Positions 7,599-16,442 of a stretch of DNA of 53,527 nt are shown one piece after another. Source of the stretch: Victivallaceae bacterium (GTDB lineage: Bacteria > Verrucomicrobiota > Lentisphaeria > Victivallales > Victivallaceae); NCBI GenBank assembly GCA_021647315.1, contig JAKIUY010000017.1, positions 1-53,527 on the forward strand. Direction: 5' to 3'. Under the pieces are notes generated by a model that saw only the letters and a program-made list of their open reading frames with translations, was not told the DNA's origin and ran no database searches. The translations under genes were made by a program, and so were the position numbers. Each line of letters begins with the position of its first letter. Position 1 is the stretch's first letter.

Positions 7599-8741
7599 TT
7601 AATGTAATAAGAGATTTTTCAATATTGTTGCTATTTGATTCCAATCAGGTTCTTCTGTCATATGACACCAGGAAAAACGTAGCGCTCCTTTGATTCTATC
7701 TTCAGACAGTCCCATTGCATTCAAAACATGGCTTTGAGTATATGAAGAAGAAGTACAAGCAGAACCGTTTGAAATTGCGATAATTCCTTTCAATGCAAGC
7801 ATTACGGCTTCAGAGTTTATATCAGGGATAGAAAAATTACAAATATGCGTCATAACATGATGCGTAGATCCATTAATCTGTCCATTCATTTCTTTGATTA
7901 ACTGCAATAATTTCTTGCGCATTTTCATGCAAGTAAGTTCTCGTTTCATACAATTTTTTCTAGCAATTTCTGCAGCTTCTCCAAATCCCGCAATCAACGG
8001 AACCGGCAACGTGCCTGGCCGTAACCCGCGTTCTTGCCCGCCACCAAAAAGAAGTGGTTGTAATGGAGGTTTTTTAAAGCAACGACGCTTGGTGATTAAC
8101 GCACCTATCCCTTTGGGACCATAAATTTTATGAGCACTGATACTAATTAAGTCTATTCTTGGATTTTGCAAAGGATCGATAAGTTTCCCAAAACTTTGGG
8201 CTGCATCAACGTGAAAGTAAACATCACTATTCTTAAGGCCAGCAGCTATCTCCTCTATCGGTTGAATAATTCCTGTTTCATTATTTACATGCATAACAGA
8301 TATAAGTAAAGTTTCATCACGAACAGCTGAGAGAATATCTTTTGTACTAATAATCCCTTGTTTATTCGGCTTAATAAATGTAACTTCCCAGCCTTTTGTT
8401 TGCATGTATTTCAGAGGATCAAGAACAGCTTTGTGTTCAACTGCAGAGCTTATAATATGTTTTTTATAGTTTTGCTCCCCAAATTCCATCAAACCTAAAA
8501 TGGCAATATTATTACTTTCAGTAGCACCACTAGTAAAGATTACTTCCTCTGCGTTACAGTCAATTACTGATGCAATTTGGTTACGAGCAACTTGCACTGC
8601 CTGCTTTGCGCGAGTACCTATTTCATGGGTACGACTGCCAGCATTACCATATTCTATTTCCATGTAAAAACGAATTTTATCTGCAACTGTTAATTCTAAT
8701 GGAGTAGTGGCATTACAGTCAAAATAAGGAGTAAACTTCAT
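7599..8741 (-). CDS. dndA: DndA, cysteine desulfurase of the phosphorothioation system
   Basis: The 380-residue PLP-dependent enzyme of the NifS/IscS type takes sulfur from L-cysteine for transfer to DndC. The N-terminus FDCNATTPLE, the HVNNETGIIQP and VDAAQSFGK segments, the PLP lysine in SAHKIYGPKG (about K205) and the catalytic cysteine in SNGSACTSSS (about C329) are all present. Its position divergent from dndBCDE supports DndA rather than a housekeeping IscS. The ATG follows AGAGAAG. It shares the 144-base intergenic region with dndB, so the two units are probably co-regulated. Confidence 0.9.
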   Translation of the reverse strand: MKFTPYFDCNATTPLELTVADKIRFYMEIEYGNAGSRTHEIGTRAKQAVQVARNQIASVIDCNAEEVIFTSGATESNNIAILGLMEFGEQNYKKHIISSAVEHKAVLDPLKYMQTKGWEVTFIKPNKQGIISTKDILSAVRDETLLISVMHVNNETGIIQPIEEIAAGLKNSDVYFHVDAAQSFGKLIDPLQNPRIDLISISAHKIYGPKGIGALITKRRCFKKPPLQPLLFGGGQERGLRPGTLPVPLIAGFGEAAEIARKNCMKRELTCMKMRKKLLQLIKEMNGQINGSTHHVMTHICNFSIPDINSEAVMLALKGIIAISNGSACTSSSYTQSHVLNAMGLSEDRIKGALRFSWCHMTEEPDWNQIATILKNLLLH

Positions 8742-8762
8742 CTTCTCTATCTTTTCTTTTTA

Positions 8763-8840
8763 TTGTATGTTGAAAACAAGCATTTTGTATGTACATTAAC
8801 AAACATACAAACGTATTTAATATACATAAATGTACTATAG
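8763..8840 (+). promoter_or_regulatory. dndA-dndB divergent promoter with inverted TGTATGT motifs
   Basis: Between the divergent starts, tttgtatgt (8784-8792) is inverted exactly as acatacaaa (8803-8811). A further tgtatgt lies at about 8764-8770 and atacata at about 8822. A possible -10 (tactat) lies near 8832 ahead of dndB. DndB is known in other species as a repressor of its own operon, so these motifs are a reasonable candidate operator. Promoter boxes are weak by eye. Confidence 0.45.
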
Positions 8841-8885
8841 TTTAAACGAATCGCAACCGATAATATAAGATAAAAGAGAAAAAAG

Positions 8886-9971
8886 ATGGATGCAAGTTTT
8901 GGTTACAGTTTTCCAGCAATACGCGGAGTTCAAGCTGGGCGAGAATACTATGTTTCAATGTGTCCTATTCGACTTATACCTCAAATTTTTATGTTTGATG
9001 GGGAAGAACTTCCTCCTGAAATGCGTGCACAACGAATATTGAATAAAACACGTATACCAGAAATGGTAAAATATATGCTAAATACTCCATCTGACTATAC
9101 ATTTTCTGCACTCACTGCATCCATTGACGGAGAAACTAAATTTGAACCATTTATAGATGAAGGCGATTTAAATAAACTAGGGGCATTAAAGATTTCTATG
9201 GGAGCTAAGTTTATTATTAACGATGGGCAACACCGCCGAGCCGCTATCGAAATGGCCATTAGAGAAAAACCAGAGATTGCAAATGAAACTATCGCTGTAG
9301 TATTTTTTCTCGATATTGGTCTAAAACGATCTCAACAGATGTTTTCCGATCTTAATCGTTATACAGTTCGCCCGTCACGATCTTTGAACGTTCTATATGA
9401 CCATCGAGATGAATATGCTATTTTAACAAAGGAACTGGTCTTCACAAGTAATGTTTTCAAAAATATTGTAGAAATGGAGAAAAGCACTTTGGCTCCACGT
9501 TCCGGTAAGCTTTTCACGTTAAGTGCAATTTATCACGCTAATAAATCTTTATTCGCGAGTACTAAAGAAAAAAAAGAAAATAGAATAAAACTTGCTCGTG
9601 AATTCTGGAAATACCTTGATATGCAAATACCCGAATGGAAAATGGTTAGAGAACGAAAGATGTTGGCATCAGAAGTAAGACAGGGATATATCCATACGCA
9701 CGCTGTAACTCTTCATGCTTTAGGGCGTGTTGGCAAAGTACTACTTACTACCCCAAAGCCACAATGGAAAAAACAATTAAATCGGTTAAAATCCATTGAT
9801 TGGAGTCGTAGATGTCCAGTTTGGGAAGGAAGAGCAATTATTGGCGGGACAGTATCCAAATCAATGAATAATATAACGTTGACCAATAATATCATAAAAA
9901 GTCATCTAAACTTGAAATTAACTCCAGACGAACAGCGAGTAGAAAATGCCTATAAACATGGTAAAATATGA
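8886..9971 (+). CDS. dndB: DndB, DGQHR-domain regulator of phosphorothioation
   Basis: The 361-residue protein carries the DGQHR motif in NDGQHRRAA (about residues 112-120), followed by FSDLNRYTVRPSRSLNVLYD, as expected for DndB. DndB is not needed for modification itself; in Salmonella and other hosts it regulates dnd transcription and affects modification frequency. The ATG lies after an A-rich, weakly purine-rich leader. Its stop overlaps the start of dndC by four bases (ATGA), which indicates translational coupling. The modification operon reads dndB-dndC-dndD-dndE. Confidence 0.9.
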   Translation: MDASFGYSFPAIRGVQAGREYYVSMCPIRLIPQIFMFDGEELPPEMRAQRILNKTRIPEMVKYMLNTPSDYTFSALTASIDGETKFEPFIDEGDLNKLGALKISMGAKFIINDGQHRRAAIEMAIREKPEIANETIAVVFFLDIGLKRSQQMFSDLNRYTVRPSRSLNVLYDHRDEYAILTKELVFTSNVFKNIVEMEKSTLAPRSGKLFTLSAIYHANKSLFASTKEKKENRIKLAREFWKYLDMQIPEWKMVRERKMLASEVRQGYIHTHAVTLHALGRVGKVLLTTPKPQWKKQLNRLKSIDWSRRCPVWEGRAIIGGTVSKSMNNITLTNNIIKSHLNLKLTPDEQRVENAYKHGKI

Positions 9972-11527
9972 CTAAAACAGTAGCAGAAAATAAAAATACA
10001 GCCTTTACAGATGGCATAAGCAACGCAATTAATTTGGCTATTGATGAAATAATAGACCTTTACCTATCAGATGATATTCCATGGGTGATTGGTTATAGCG
10101 GGGGAAAAGACTCTACCGCAGTTCTGCAACTTGCATGGATGGCATTAAATAAAATTCCTGCAAATAAAAGGAAAAAAACAATTCATGTTATCAGTACTGA
10201 TACTTTAGTCGAAAACCCTATCGTTTCACGCTGGGTAACAAAATCATTAACAGCTATGAAAGCTGCTGCAAAGCAGAACATCCCCATTATCCCGCATCAA
10301 CTTACTCCAGAAATAAAGGACACTTTTTGGGTTAACCTACTAGGAAAAGGGTATTCGGCACCTCGACACAAATTTCGTTGGTGTACTGCTAGATTAAAAA
10401 TTTCCCCATCTAATAAATTTATTACAGAGATGGTTCAGGACTATGGAGAAACTGTTCTGCTTCTAGGTACGAGAAAAGCGGAAAGTTCATCTCGCGCTCA
10501 TAGAATGAACGAGATGGAAAAAAAGAGCGTCAGAAACAATTTAGTACCAAATGCAAGTCTTCCTAATGCATATGTCTATACGCCAATTTCAGAATGGAGT
10601 AATGATGATGTTTGGCTTTTCCTCATGCAATATGAAAACCCCTGGAACTTCACTAATAATGAATTACTGGGTATGTATCAAGGTGCATCAGCTGATGGCG
10701 AATGTCCATTAGTAGTTGATTCATCAACACAAAGTTGTGGCGATAGTCGATTTGGGTGCTGGGTTTGTACTTTAGTTGATAAAGACAAGTCAATGACTGC
10801 AATGATTCAAAATGATGAAGATAAAGAATGGCTACTTCCTCTCATGCAATTCCGTGACCTTATCGATTTTAGAAAATATGGGAAAATTGAAAATGACCGT
10901 CATCTGCGTGATTTCAGAAGAATGCGTGGCAATATTCAGTTATTTATGGGACGTTTGATACATGGCCCTTATAAACAATCAGCACGAGAAAATTTTCTTA
11001 TGCATCTTTTGAAAGCACAACAATTTATCCAAAACAATGGGCCGGATGAAGTTCATAATCTTGAGTTGATTACATTACCTGAGCTTAGAGAAATTCGACG
11101 TATTTGGGTAATTGAAAAACATGAAATTGAAGATAGCCTACCAGCAATATATGAAGGTGTAATCGGACAACCATTCCCTGACAATTCTATAGATGACAAT
11201 CTTGCTTTTGGTGCTGATGAAATGGAAATCCTAAAGGCATGCTGCCGAGAAGAAACTCTTGAATATGAACTTGCTCGCGAACTGATTGATATTGAAAGAC
11301 GTTATAGCACAAAAATCAAACGTTCTGGCTTATTTAATGACCTTGAAAATGCTGTAAAACGTAGTTTCTATGAAGACGAAAATGAAGCTGAAGAAATAGC
11401 GACACGAAAAGCCCAAACGAGAAAACATGAAAATGAAACATTCGAAGTTTTCTTTGAAAGAGCACAATCAGATATACTCATTGTCGCCGAAGAAAATCAA
11501 CAATATGGAGAAAAACATGATCATTGA
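9968..11527 (+). CDS. dndC: DndC, PAPS-reductase-like sulfurtransferase
   Basis: The 519-residue protein has the PP-loop SGGKDS at residues 44-49 and belongs to the PAPS-reductase/N-type ATP pyrophosphatase superfamily. Cysteines at about 139, 246, 257, 264 and 267, in RFRWCTARLK-like, ECPL and CGDSRFGCWVC contexts, are the likely ligands of the 4Fe-4S cluster known in DndC. The enzyme is thought to activate the DNA backbone or carry the sulfur delivered by DndA. It overlaps dndB by 4 bases and dndD by 11 bases. Its length is normal for the family. Confidence 0.92.
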   Translation: MTKTVAENKNTAFTDGISNAINLAIDEIIDLYLSDDIPWVIGYSGGKDSTAVLQLAWMALNKIPANKRKKTIHVISTDTLVENPIVSRWVTKSLTAMKAAAKQNIPIIPHQLTPEIKDTFWVNLLGKGYSAPRHKFRWCTARLKISPSNKFITEMVQDYGETVLLLGTRKAESSSRAHRMNEMEKKSVRNNLVPNASLPNAYVYTPISEWSNDDVWLFLMQYENPWNFTNNELLGMYQGASADGECPLVVDSSTQSCGDSRFGCWVCTLVDKDKSMTAMIQNDEDKEWLLPLMQFRDLIDFRKYGKIENDRHLRDFRRMRGNIQLFMGRLIHGPYKQSARENFLMHLLKAQQFIQNNGPDEVHNLELITLPELREIRRIWVIEKHEIEDSLPAIYEGVIGQPFPDNSIDDNLAFGADEMEILKACCREETLEYELARELIDIERRYSTKIKRSGLFNDLENAVKRSFYEDENEAEEIATRKAQTRKHENETFEVFFERAQSDILIVAEENQQYGEKHDH

Positions 11528-13505
11528 TCAATTAACTTTCCATAATTTCGGAGTATATAAAAGTCGACAAACCGTCATTCTTACCCCACCAGATCAAGAC
11601 AAACCGCTAATACTCTTTGGAGGGTTAAACGGTGCAGGGAAAACCACATTGCTTGATGCTCTTCAATTGGTATTATATGGGAAACAGGCAAATTGTTCAA
11701 AACGCGGCAAACAATCTTATGACAAATTTCTGTTAAATTCCATAAGTCATAATTGCAGTTCCGAAGAAGGTGCAACGCTGGAACTAATTTTCCGCCAACA
11801 CTCGGAAGGAGTTGAAACTAAATATAAAATAATTCGAAGCTGGACTCCAACCCCAAAAGGAATCAGAAAATCGTTGATCGTCATAAGGAATGACAAAAAA
11901 GACCTTCTGCTAACTGAAAACTGGCAAGAAATGGTTGAAACTATTATTCCATCACAAATTGCAAACCTCTTTTTCTTTGATGGTGAAAAAATAGCCGAAA
12001 TTGCTGACCTGGAAAATTCATCACGATTCTTAACAACTGGAATAAACTCACTTCTTGGTCTAAACGTCATTGAACGCCTCAAAACAGATTTATCAGTACT
12101 TGAACACCGAAAGAGTACAGAGATAAAAAATGAAGTTGATCAAAAACAAATCAGAGATGCTGAAGAGAAATTGAAATCATTAAAAAAAGAACAAGAAAAA
12201 CTCATTCAACGACGCAATGCACTATTGTTAGAATTTGAAAAAACAAATCGAGCGATTAAACGATTGATAAAAAAATATAAGAAAGCTGGCGGAGAACACT
12301 TTGACAACCGTAACGAATTAGAACAACAAAAACAATTATTACGAGAAGAAGTAAAACACTTTGAAAATAAGCTTCGCGAAAAAGCAGCAGGAGCACTTCC
12401 TTTAAGTTTAGTCAGTCACCTGCTTCAAGATATTTTATCTCAAGCAGAAAAAGAAGAAGAGGCTCGTAAAAGTCAAATACTTGTAGATACATTATCTTAT
12501 CGTGATAATAAACTTCTTAAAATCATGAATAAATCAAAAGCCGATACATCTATCATCAAAACAGTAACGAAATACCTTGAAACAGATCGAAATAAGCAAG
12601 AAAAACAAGCGGCATCAACACCACTTTATCTAAATATGAATAAAGCGGGAACAGATCAAGTAAAGACGTTACTGGAAACAACACTACCCACCGAAAAAGC
12701 AGAAACACAGAAATTGCTTGTTCTACTTGAAACTGCAAAGGAAAATCTTGATAAAACTGAACAGCTAATTCATGCGATCCCTGATCCTGCTAATATCAAA
12801 GAAATATCCGAGGAGCGTAGAAATCTCTTGGTTTCTCAAGAACAAATATCTCTAAAAATTGAAGCCGTTGATAACGAACGCGATGAAAAAAGAAACCGCC
12901 TTAAAACTCAAGAACAACAGGTAATTAGAATTATCGAATCTGCCGCCGACGAAGAACTGGAATATGAAAATGCACGACGTATGATTATCCATATTCGACA
13001 AATACAGCAAGTATGTGAAACTTTTCAAAAAAGAATACTGGAACGCAATTTAGAACACCTAGAACAACTGATTCTTGAAAGCTTCCAAACCCTTCTCCGC
13101 AAGGACAGCTTTCTAGATGGATTAAAAATCAATCCTGTAGATTTTTCACTAACACTATATGGAAATAAAAATGATATAATCCCTCCTGATTATTTGTCAG
13201 CAGGGGAGCGTCAATTATTGGCAGTTTCTATGCTGTGGGGTTTAGCCAGAGCATCAGGCCGACCATTGCCTGCAATCATAGATACTCCTCTCGGACGTTT
13301 GGATTCAACCCATCGCCACAACCTAGTAGAGCATTACTTTCCTAATGCCAGTCACCAAGTAATACTGCTCTCAACTGATGAAGAAATCAACACTGGACAT
13401 TTAGATAAGCTAAAAAGTTCTATTGGGCATACATACCGTTTAGATTATAATGATAACACAAAAAGTACAATCATAAAGCAGGGCTACTTCTGGGAGAATA
13501 TGTAA
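11517..13505 (+). CDS. dndD: DndD, SMC/ABC-type ATPase
   Basis: The start chosen is the ATG at 11517 (MIIDQLTFHNFGVYKSRQ). It has GGAG seven bases upstream and gives 662 residues, the usual DndD size; the frame is open 30 codons further up but inside dndC. The protein has Walker A GGLNGAGKTT (residues 35-44), the FFFDGEKI segment, long coiled coils, an ABC-like LSAGERQ signature and Walker B AIIDTPLGRLD. DndD is an ATPase needed for phosphorothioation, perhaps to nick or open DNA. A paralogous ATPase is encoded in the opposing operon. Confidence 0.9.
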   Translation: MIIDQLTFHNFGVYKSRQTVILTPPDQDKPLILFGGLNGAGKTTLLDALQLVLYGKQANCSKRGKQSYDKFLLNSISHNCSSEEGATLELIFRQHSEGVETKYKIIRSWTPTPKGIRKSLIVIRNDKKDLLLTENWQEMVETIIPSQIANLFFFDGEKIAEIADLENSSRFLTTGINSLLGLNVIERLKTDLSVLEHRKSTEIKNEVDQKQIRDAEEKLKSLKKEQEKLIQRRNALLLEFEKTNRAIKRLIKKYKKAGGEHFDNRNELEQQKQLLREEVKHFENKLREKAAGALPLSLVSHLLQDILSQAEKEEEARKSQILVDTLSYRDNKLLKIMNKSKADTSIIKTVTKYLETDRNKQEKQAASTPLYLNMNKAGTDQVKTLLETTLPTEKAETQKLLVLLETAKENLDKTEQLIHAIPDPANIKEISEERRNLLVSQEQISLKIEAVDNERDEKRNRLKTQEQQVIRIIESAADEELEYENARRMIIHIRQIQQVCETFQKRILERNLEHLEQLILESFQTLLRKDSFLDGLKINPVDFSLTLYGNKNDIIPPDYLSAGERQLLAVSMLWGLARASGRPLPAIIDTPLGRLDSTHRHNLVEHYFPNASHQVILLSTDEEINTGHLDKLKSSIGHTYRLDYNDNTKSTIIKQGYFWENM

Positions 13506-13507
13506 GC

Positions 13508-13858
13508 ATGATTATTGAAACTGTACGTATTTCACAAAAAGCAAAAGATCAACTTGTAAAACTCAAACGTATTACTGGAATTCAAAACTGGAATGTTCTT
13601 TGCCGGTGGGCTCTGTGCACATCATTAGCAGATTCAACCCCACTAGAAAGTACTACAATAAAAACAGACAGTTCAATTGAGATGGATTGGAAAACTTTTA
13701 CAGGAAAAGAAGGAGCTATCATTGAAGCAATGATTCGACAATCTGCAAAAGTGGCTGGAACCGCTCCACCTAATCACCTTTCTAACCACCTTCATCGTGG
13801 AATTATAAATCTTTCCAGTACAGAAAATATTATATTATTAATTAGAACAACAATATAA
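13508..13858 (+). CDS. dndE: DndE, DNA-binding component
   Basis: The 116-residue protein is of normal DndE length. It starts MIIETVRISQKAKDQLVKLK and has the basic WNVLCRWALCTSLA segment and a C-terminal HLHRGI motif. DndE forms a tetramer that binds nicked DNA in characterised systems. The start lies two bases after the dndD stop, with a GGGAGAA ribosome binding site. It ends the modification operon, and only 17 bases separate its stop from the stop of the convergent effector operon. Confidence 0.88.
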   Translation: MIIETVRISQKAKDQLVKLKRITGIQNWNVLCRWALCTSLADSTPLESTTIKTDSSIEMDWKTFTGKEGAIIEAMIRQSAKVAGTAPPNHLSNHLHRGIINLSSTENIILLIRTTI

Positions 13859-13875
13859 CCAGCAATAAGGTTGAG

Positions 13876-14811
13876 TTAATTTGCTCGTGCACGAAGTTTT
13901 TCAATGCGCGGTTCTAGCCATTCTGAAATTCTAGTTTTCACAGAAACTGATAATGAATTTTCTGTAGTTTTAAATGCTGAAAGTATACGACAACGATCAA
14001 GAAATAGCCCTTCCGTTCTTGTACAGTTTCTCTTAAAATCACTGTCATCAGAATAACAAAACGGGACTGCGAATCCGCGCATTGGTGTTGTTGCTGGATT
14101 GAGTATACTACGCCAAACGGCTAAATCCGGTTCCTTAATTTTGCGTTCCCAATTCTCACCACTTGCACATTGAATAAGAAAATATGGAAACCCTTCACGT
14201 TTGTCAGAAAAAGGACGATAATACAAAAGGTCAAGAGCAAGTTCCTTTGCTCCTTTAGTATTCCATAATTCAAGATCAATTATGCCACCTGTAATTCTGT
14301 TTGCAACCTCTTGTGCAATAGTCTTAAATCCAATAGGATTAGATCGGTTCCAGCCAGTTAAAAAAGTTTCCCAACCAGGTGATGATACCTTAAGGGATTT
14401 ATCTATTAATAATTCAAAAAGCTCGCCTTGCTCAGTATAATCTGGACCAAATTCTTTATGCCACCAATCATAAGTTGTAGCTAATGAGAGTAAAAGACAA
14501 AAAGAATGCTCTAACTTTTCCTCCCATTTATTGTGACTAGAAAACCAAACGCCCTCAACAGAAACCGCATAAGCCACTCCAGAGACGATATGTCTACGGT
14601 CAAGTTCTTCTTTTGCCGCTTGAACTATTTCACCCGCAAAATCAGAATCAATATAAATCTCTTCTTCTTGTAATCTATCAACTATATCAGCAAAAGACAA
14701 TTTATCCTCATAAAAAAGAAGACTTCCTTCTATCCAATCACATAAAACATTAAGATCAATATTATGCTTCGTAACAGACTTTGCAAAACCTTTAGTTGGC
14801 AAGTCAATCAT
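13876..14811 (-). CDS. Unassigned Dnd-island protein with nuclease-like motif
   Basis: This 311-residue protein is the last gene of the seven-gene operon. I do not recognise a named family. It has an acidic patch YTEQGELFELL (about 125-135). Further on, LALDLLYYRPFSDKREGFPY leads to LIQCASGENWERK (about 212-224). An acidic residue followed 15-25 residues later by QCxxGxNW...K resembles a variant PD-(D/E)XK nuclease core, with Q replacing the second acid. The ATG overlaps the stop of the ParB-like gene by four bases and has a good GGAGG site. A role as the DNA-cleaving part of the effector is possible but only inferred. Confidence 0.6.
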   Translation of the reverse strand: MIDLPTKGFAKSVTKHNIDLNVLCDWIEGSLLFYEDKLSFADIVDRLQEEEIYIDSDFAGEIVQAAKEELDRRHIVSGVAYAVSVEGVWFSSHNKWEEKLEHSFCLLLSLATTYDWWHKEFGPDYTEQGELFELLIDKSLKVSSPGWETFLTGWNRSNPIGFKTIAQEVANRITGGIIDLELWNTKGAKELALDLLYYRPFSDKREGFPYFLIQCASGENWERKIKEPDLAVWRSILNPATTPMRGFAVPFCYSDDSDFKRNCTRTEGLFLDRCRILSAFKTTENSLSVSVKTRISEWLEPRIEKLRARAN

Positions 14812-15923
14812 TTAGAATCATCCTCCAAAAGCTTTACTTTAATACTTTGAAACGCATTTAGCAATTGCAACACATGCGCACCTAAAATGCGAACTTCTTT
14901 TTGCAATTCTATGGAACCTTTATAAAGGTGAGCTCCAGTTAATGCAAGTTCTACTTTGTGTGAAGCATCTCTTATATATTGGAGTATTTCATCTTCTTCG
15001 CCACCTGCAATTTTAAAAGCTATTCCAAATTTAGGTTCTTGGGTCTCTTCTAAATATTTAAGAGCATCGGAACTCTCAAGAATTTTACCAAAATCAGACA
15101 CTTGTCTAGTATCAGTAACAATGTGTTGAATTTTATTAGTTCCAAAAAGCCATTTTGTAACATTAGCAAGTTTGTCTAAATATTCAGTTGGAACAGGTTC
15201 ATTTAAATCCTCCGGCATCGCAGTCGAGTCAATATGAAGATATTCCTGTGCTCCAAGTTTATCCAGTGTCATATATAAAACAGCAAATCGTTTATCTGCA
15301 CTTGTAGGCTCGAAATCTTCAACTTCATTTTCAATTTGCAATAGCACCTTATAAGCTATATAATGTTTTCTAACTGTTGGAACATTGCTCCCTATTTTTC
15401 GGGCAACTTGCTTATAAGTTAATCTGCTATTGTCTATTAATTGAGAAATAAAAGCAGCTTTTTCATCTGCATCCCATTGTTTTATTCCTGTCACATGGCG
15501 AAAACCAAGAAATGCTTGAACATCCTCCCTCGTATCAGCTAATACGTAAGGAATTTGCTCAAATAATCGATCCGGCATTTCTTGCCCATCAATTAGCCTT
15601 GCCCATTTGGCAGATAATGGATGTCCGTCAAATGCATTGCGTAAATGCAATAATGCAGATAGCCGACGATTTCCTTCAACAACCACAAGACAATCATTAC
15701 CATACAAATTTTCTTTCACAACAATAAGTGGTTCATGGCTCCAAAACCCGCCACTCTCCAGATATGAACATGCTAATTCATCTAAAACCCATGCACTCAT
15801 TATTGCCATAAGTTCATCTTGGCTAGTTTCAGATTCTATTTGATGCCGGTCAAGGCGAGGATTCAAAGGATCAAGATTAAGCTCATCCAATTTTGCATAT
15901 ATAAGGTCAGTTCCTATTGCCAT
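14808..15923 (-). CDS. ParB/Srx-like protein of the Dnd effector operon
   Basis: The 371-residue protein has NPR (21-23) and VVEGNRRLSAL (81-91), matching the ParB/sulfiredoxin-like nucleotide-binding fold. A helix-turn-helix follows in LTYKQVARKIGSNVPTVRKH (about 168-187), and the C-terminus is acidic and helical. ParB-like domains bind and hydrolyse NTPs. In the Ssp system the SspE protein has been reported to use such a domain to sense phosphorothioates, so a sensing role here is attractive but inferred. The ATG has GGAGCGG seven bases upstream. A gap of 54 bases separates it from the preceding gene. It is unlikely to be a chromosome-partition ParB because there is no ParA. Confidence 0.7.
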   Translation of the reverse strand: MAIGTDLIYAKLDELNLDPLNPRLDRHQIESETSQDELMAIMSAWVLDELACSYLESGGFWSHEPLIVVKENLYGNDCLVVVEGNRRLSALLHLRNAFDGHPLSAKWARLIDGQEMPDRLFEQIPYVLADTREDVQAFLGFRHVTGIKQWDADEKAAFISQLIDNSRLTYKQVARKIGSNVPTVRKHYIAYKVLLQIENEVEDFEPTSADKRFAVLYMTLDKLGAQEYLHIDSTAMPEDLNEPVPTEYLDKLANVTKWLFGTNKIQHIVTDTRQVSDFGKILESSDALKYLEETQEPKFGIAFKIAGGEEDEILQYIRDASHKVELALTGAHLYKGSIELQKEVRILGAHVLQLLNAFQSIKVKLLEDDSK

Positions 15924-15977
15924 AATACCGCTCCAATGTTTTTATTTTGTTAAGTTTAAATATTTTAAGAATTTCGA

Positions 15978-16442
15978 TCAAAGCCCTAAATCAAAACTCG
16001 CTAAAATATCATCATTTGCATTCTTGGATATATCTTGTACTTTTTGAATTAACGAAATTACCTTTGGAATATTATCACCAGGGGTACTATAAATTTCATC
16101 ATTTATAATTTCAAGCCCTGCATGTGCATATTCTTCAAAAATATTTGCATATTCATTTAACGATTCAGATTTAAAGATATTCCCATCTTTAGTTTCTGCA
16201 AAAACGATAGTATCCAACACAATAGAACCAAACCTTAAGTTTTCAAATACTGAAAATCGAATACCTTCTCCTGTATTTTTCAAAGGCTTTCGTTTGTTGC
16301 GAGAATAAGCAAGTGATGCCGAAAATAATAACAGTTCAGCTTTGCTATTGAATATCCCATTCTTACCATCAGTTAAATTATCCAATAATTGAGAAAACTC
16401 TTTGGGAGGACGAATTCTTCTATCAAAATTAACATTACTCAT
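15978..16442 (-). CDS. DNA phosphorothioation-associated protein 4-like
   Basis: The start was moved to the ATG at 16442, which has GGAGG six bases upstream and overlaps the stop of the preceding ATPase gene by eight bases. This gives 154 residues beginning MSNVNFDRRIRPPKEFSQLL. The pattern RIRPPKE...LTDGKNGIF, then LLLFSASLAYSRNKRKPL, resembles the family annotated as DNA phosphorothioation-associated protein 4, which occurs beside dnd genes and has no proven function. That family assignment is from memory of the pattern and should be confirmed by profile search. No enzymatic motif is seen. Confidence 0.65.
   Translation of the reverse strand: MSNVNFDRRIRPPKEFSQLLDNLTDGKNGIFNSKAELLLFSASLAYSRNKRKPLKNTGEGIRFSVFENLRFGSIVLDTIVFAETKDGNIFKSESLNEYANIFEEYAHAGLEIINDEIYSTPGDNIPKVISLIQKVQDISKNANDDILASFDLGL

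Noticed and set aside
7456-7644. Frame of 62 codons near the end of dndA
   Set aside because: It is composed largely of the G+C-rich repeat block and overlaps the dndA 3' end in another frame. No protein features are seen.
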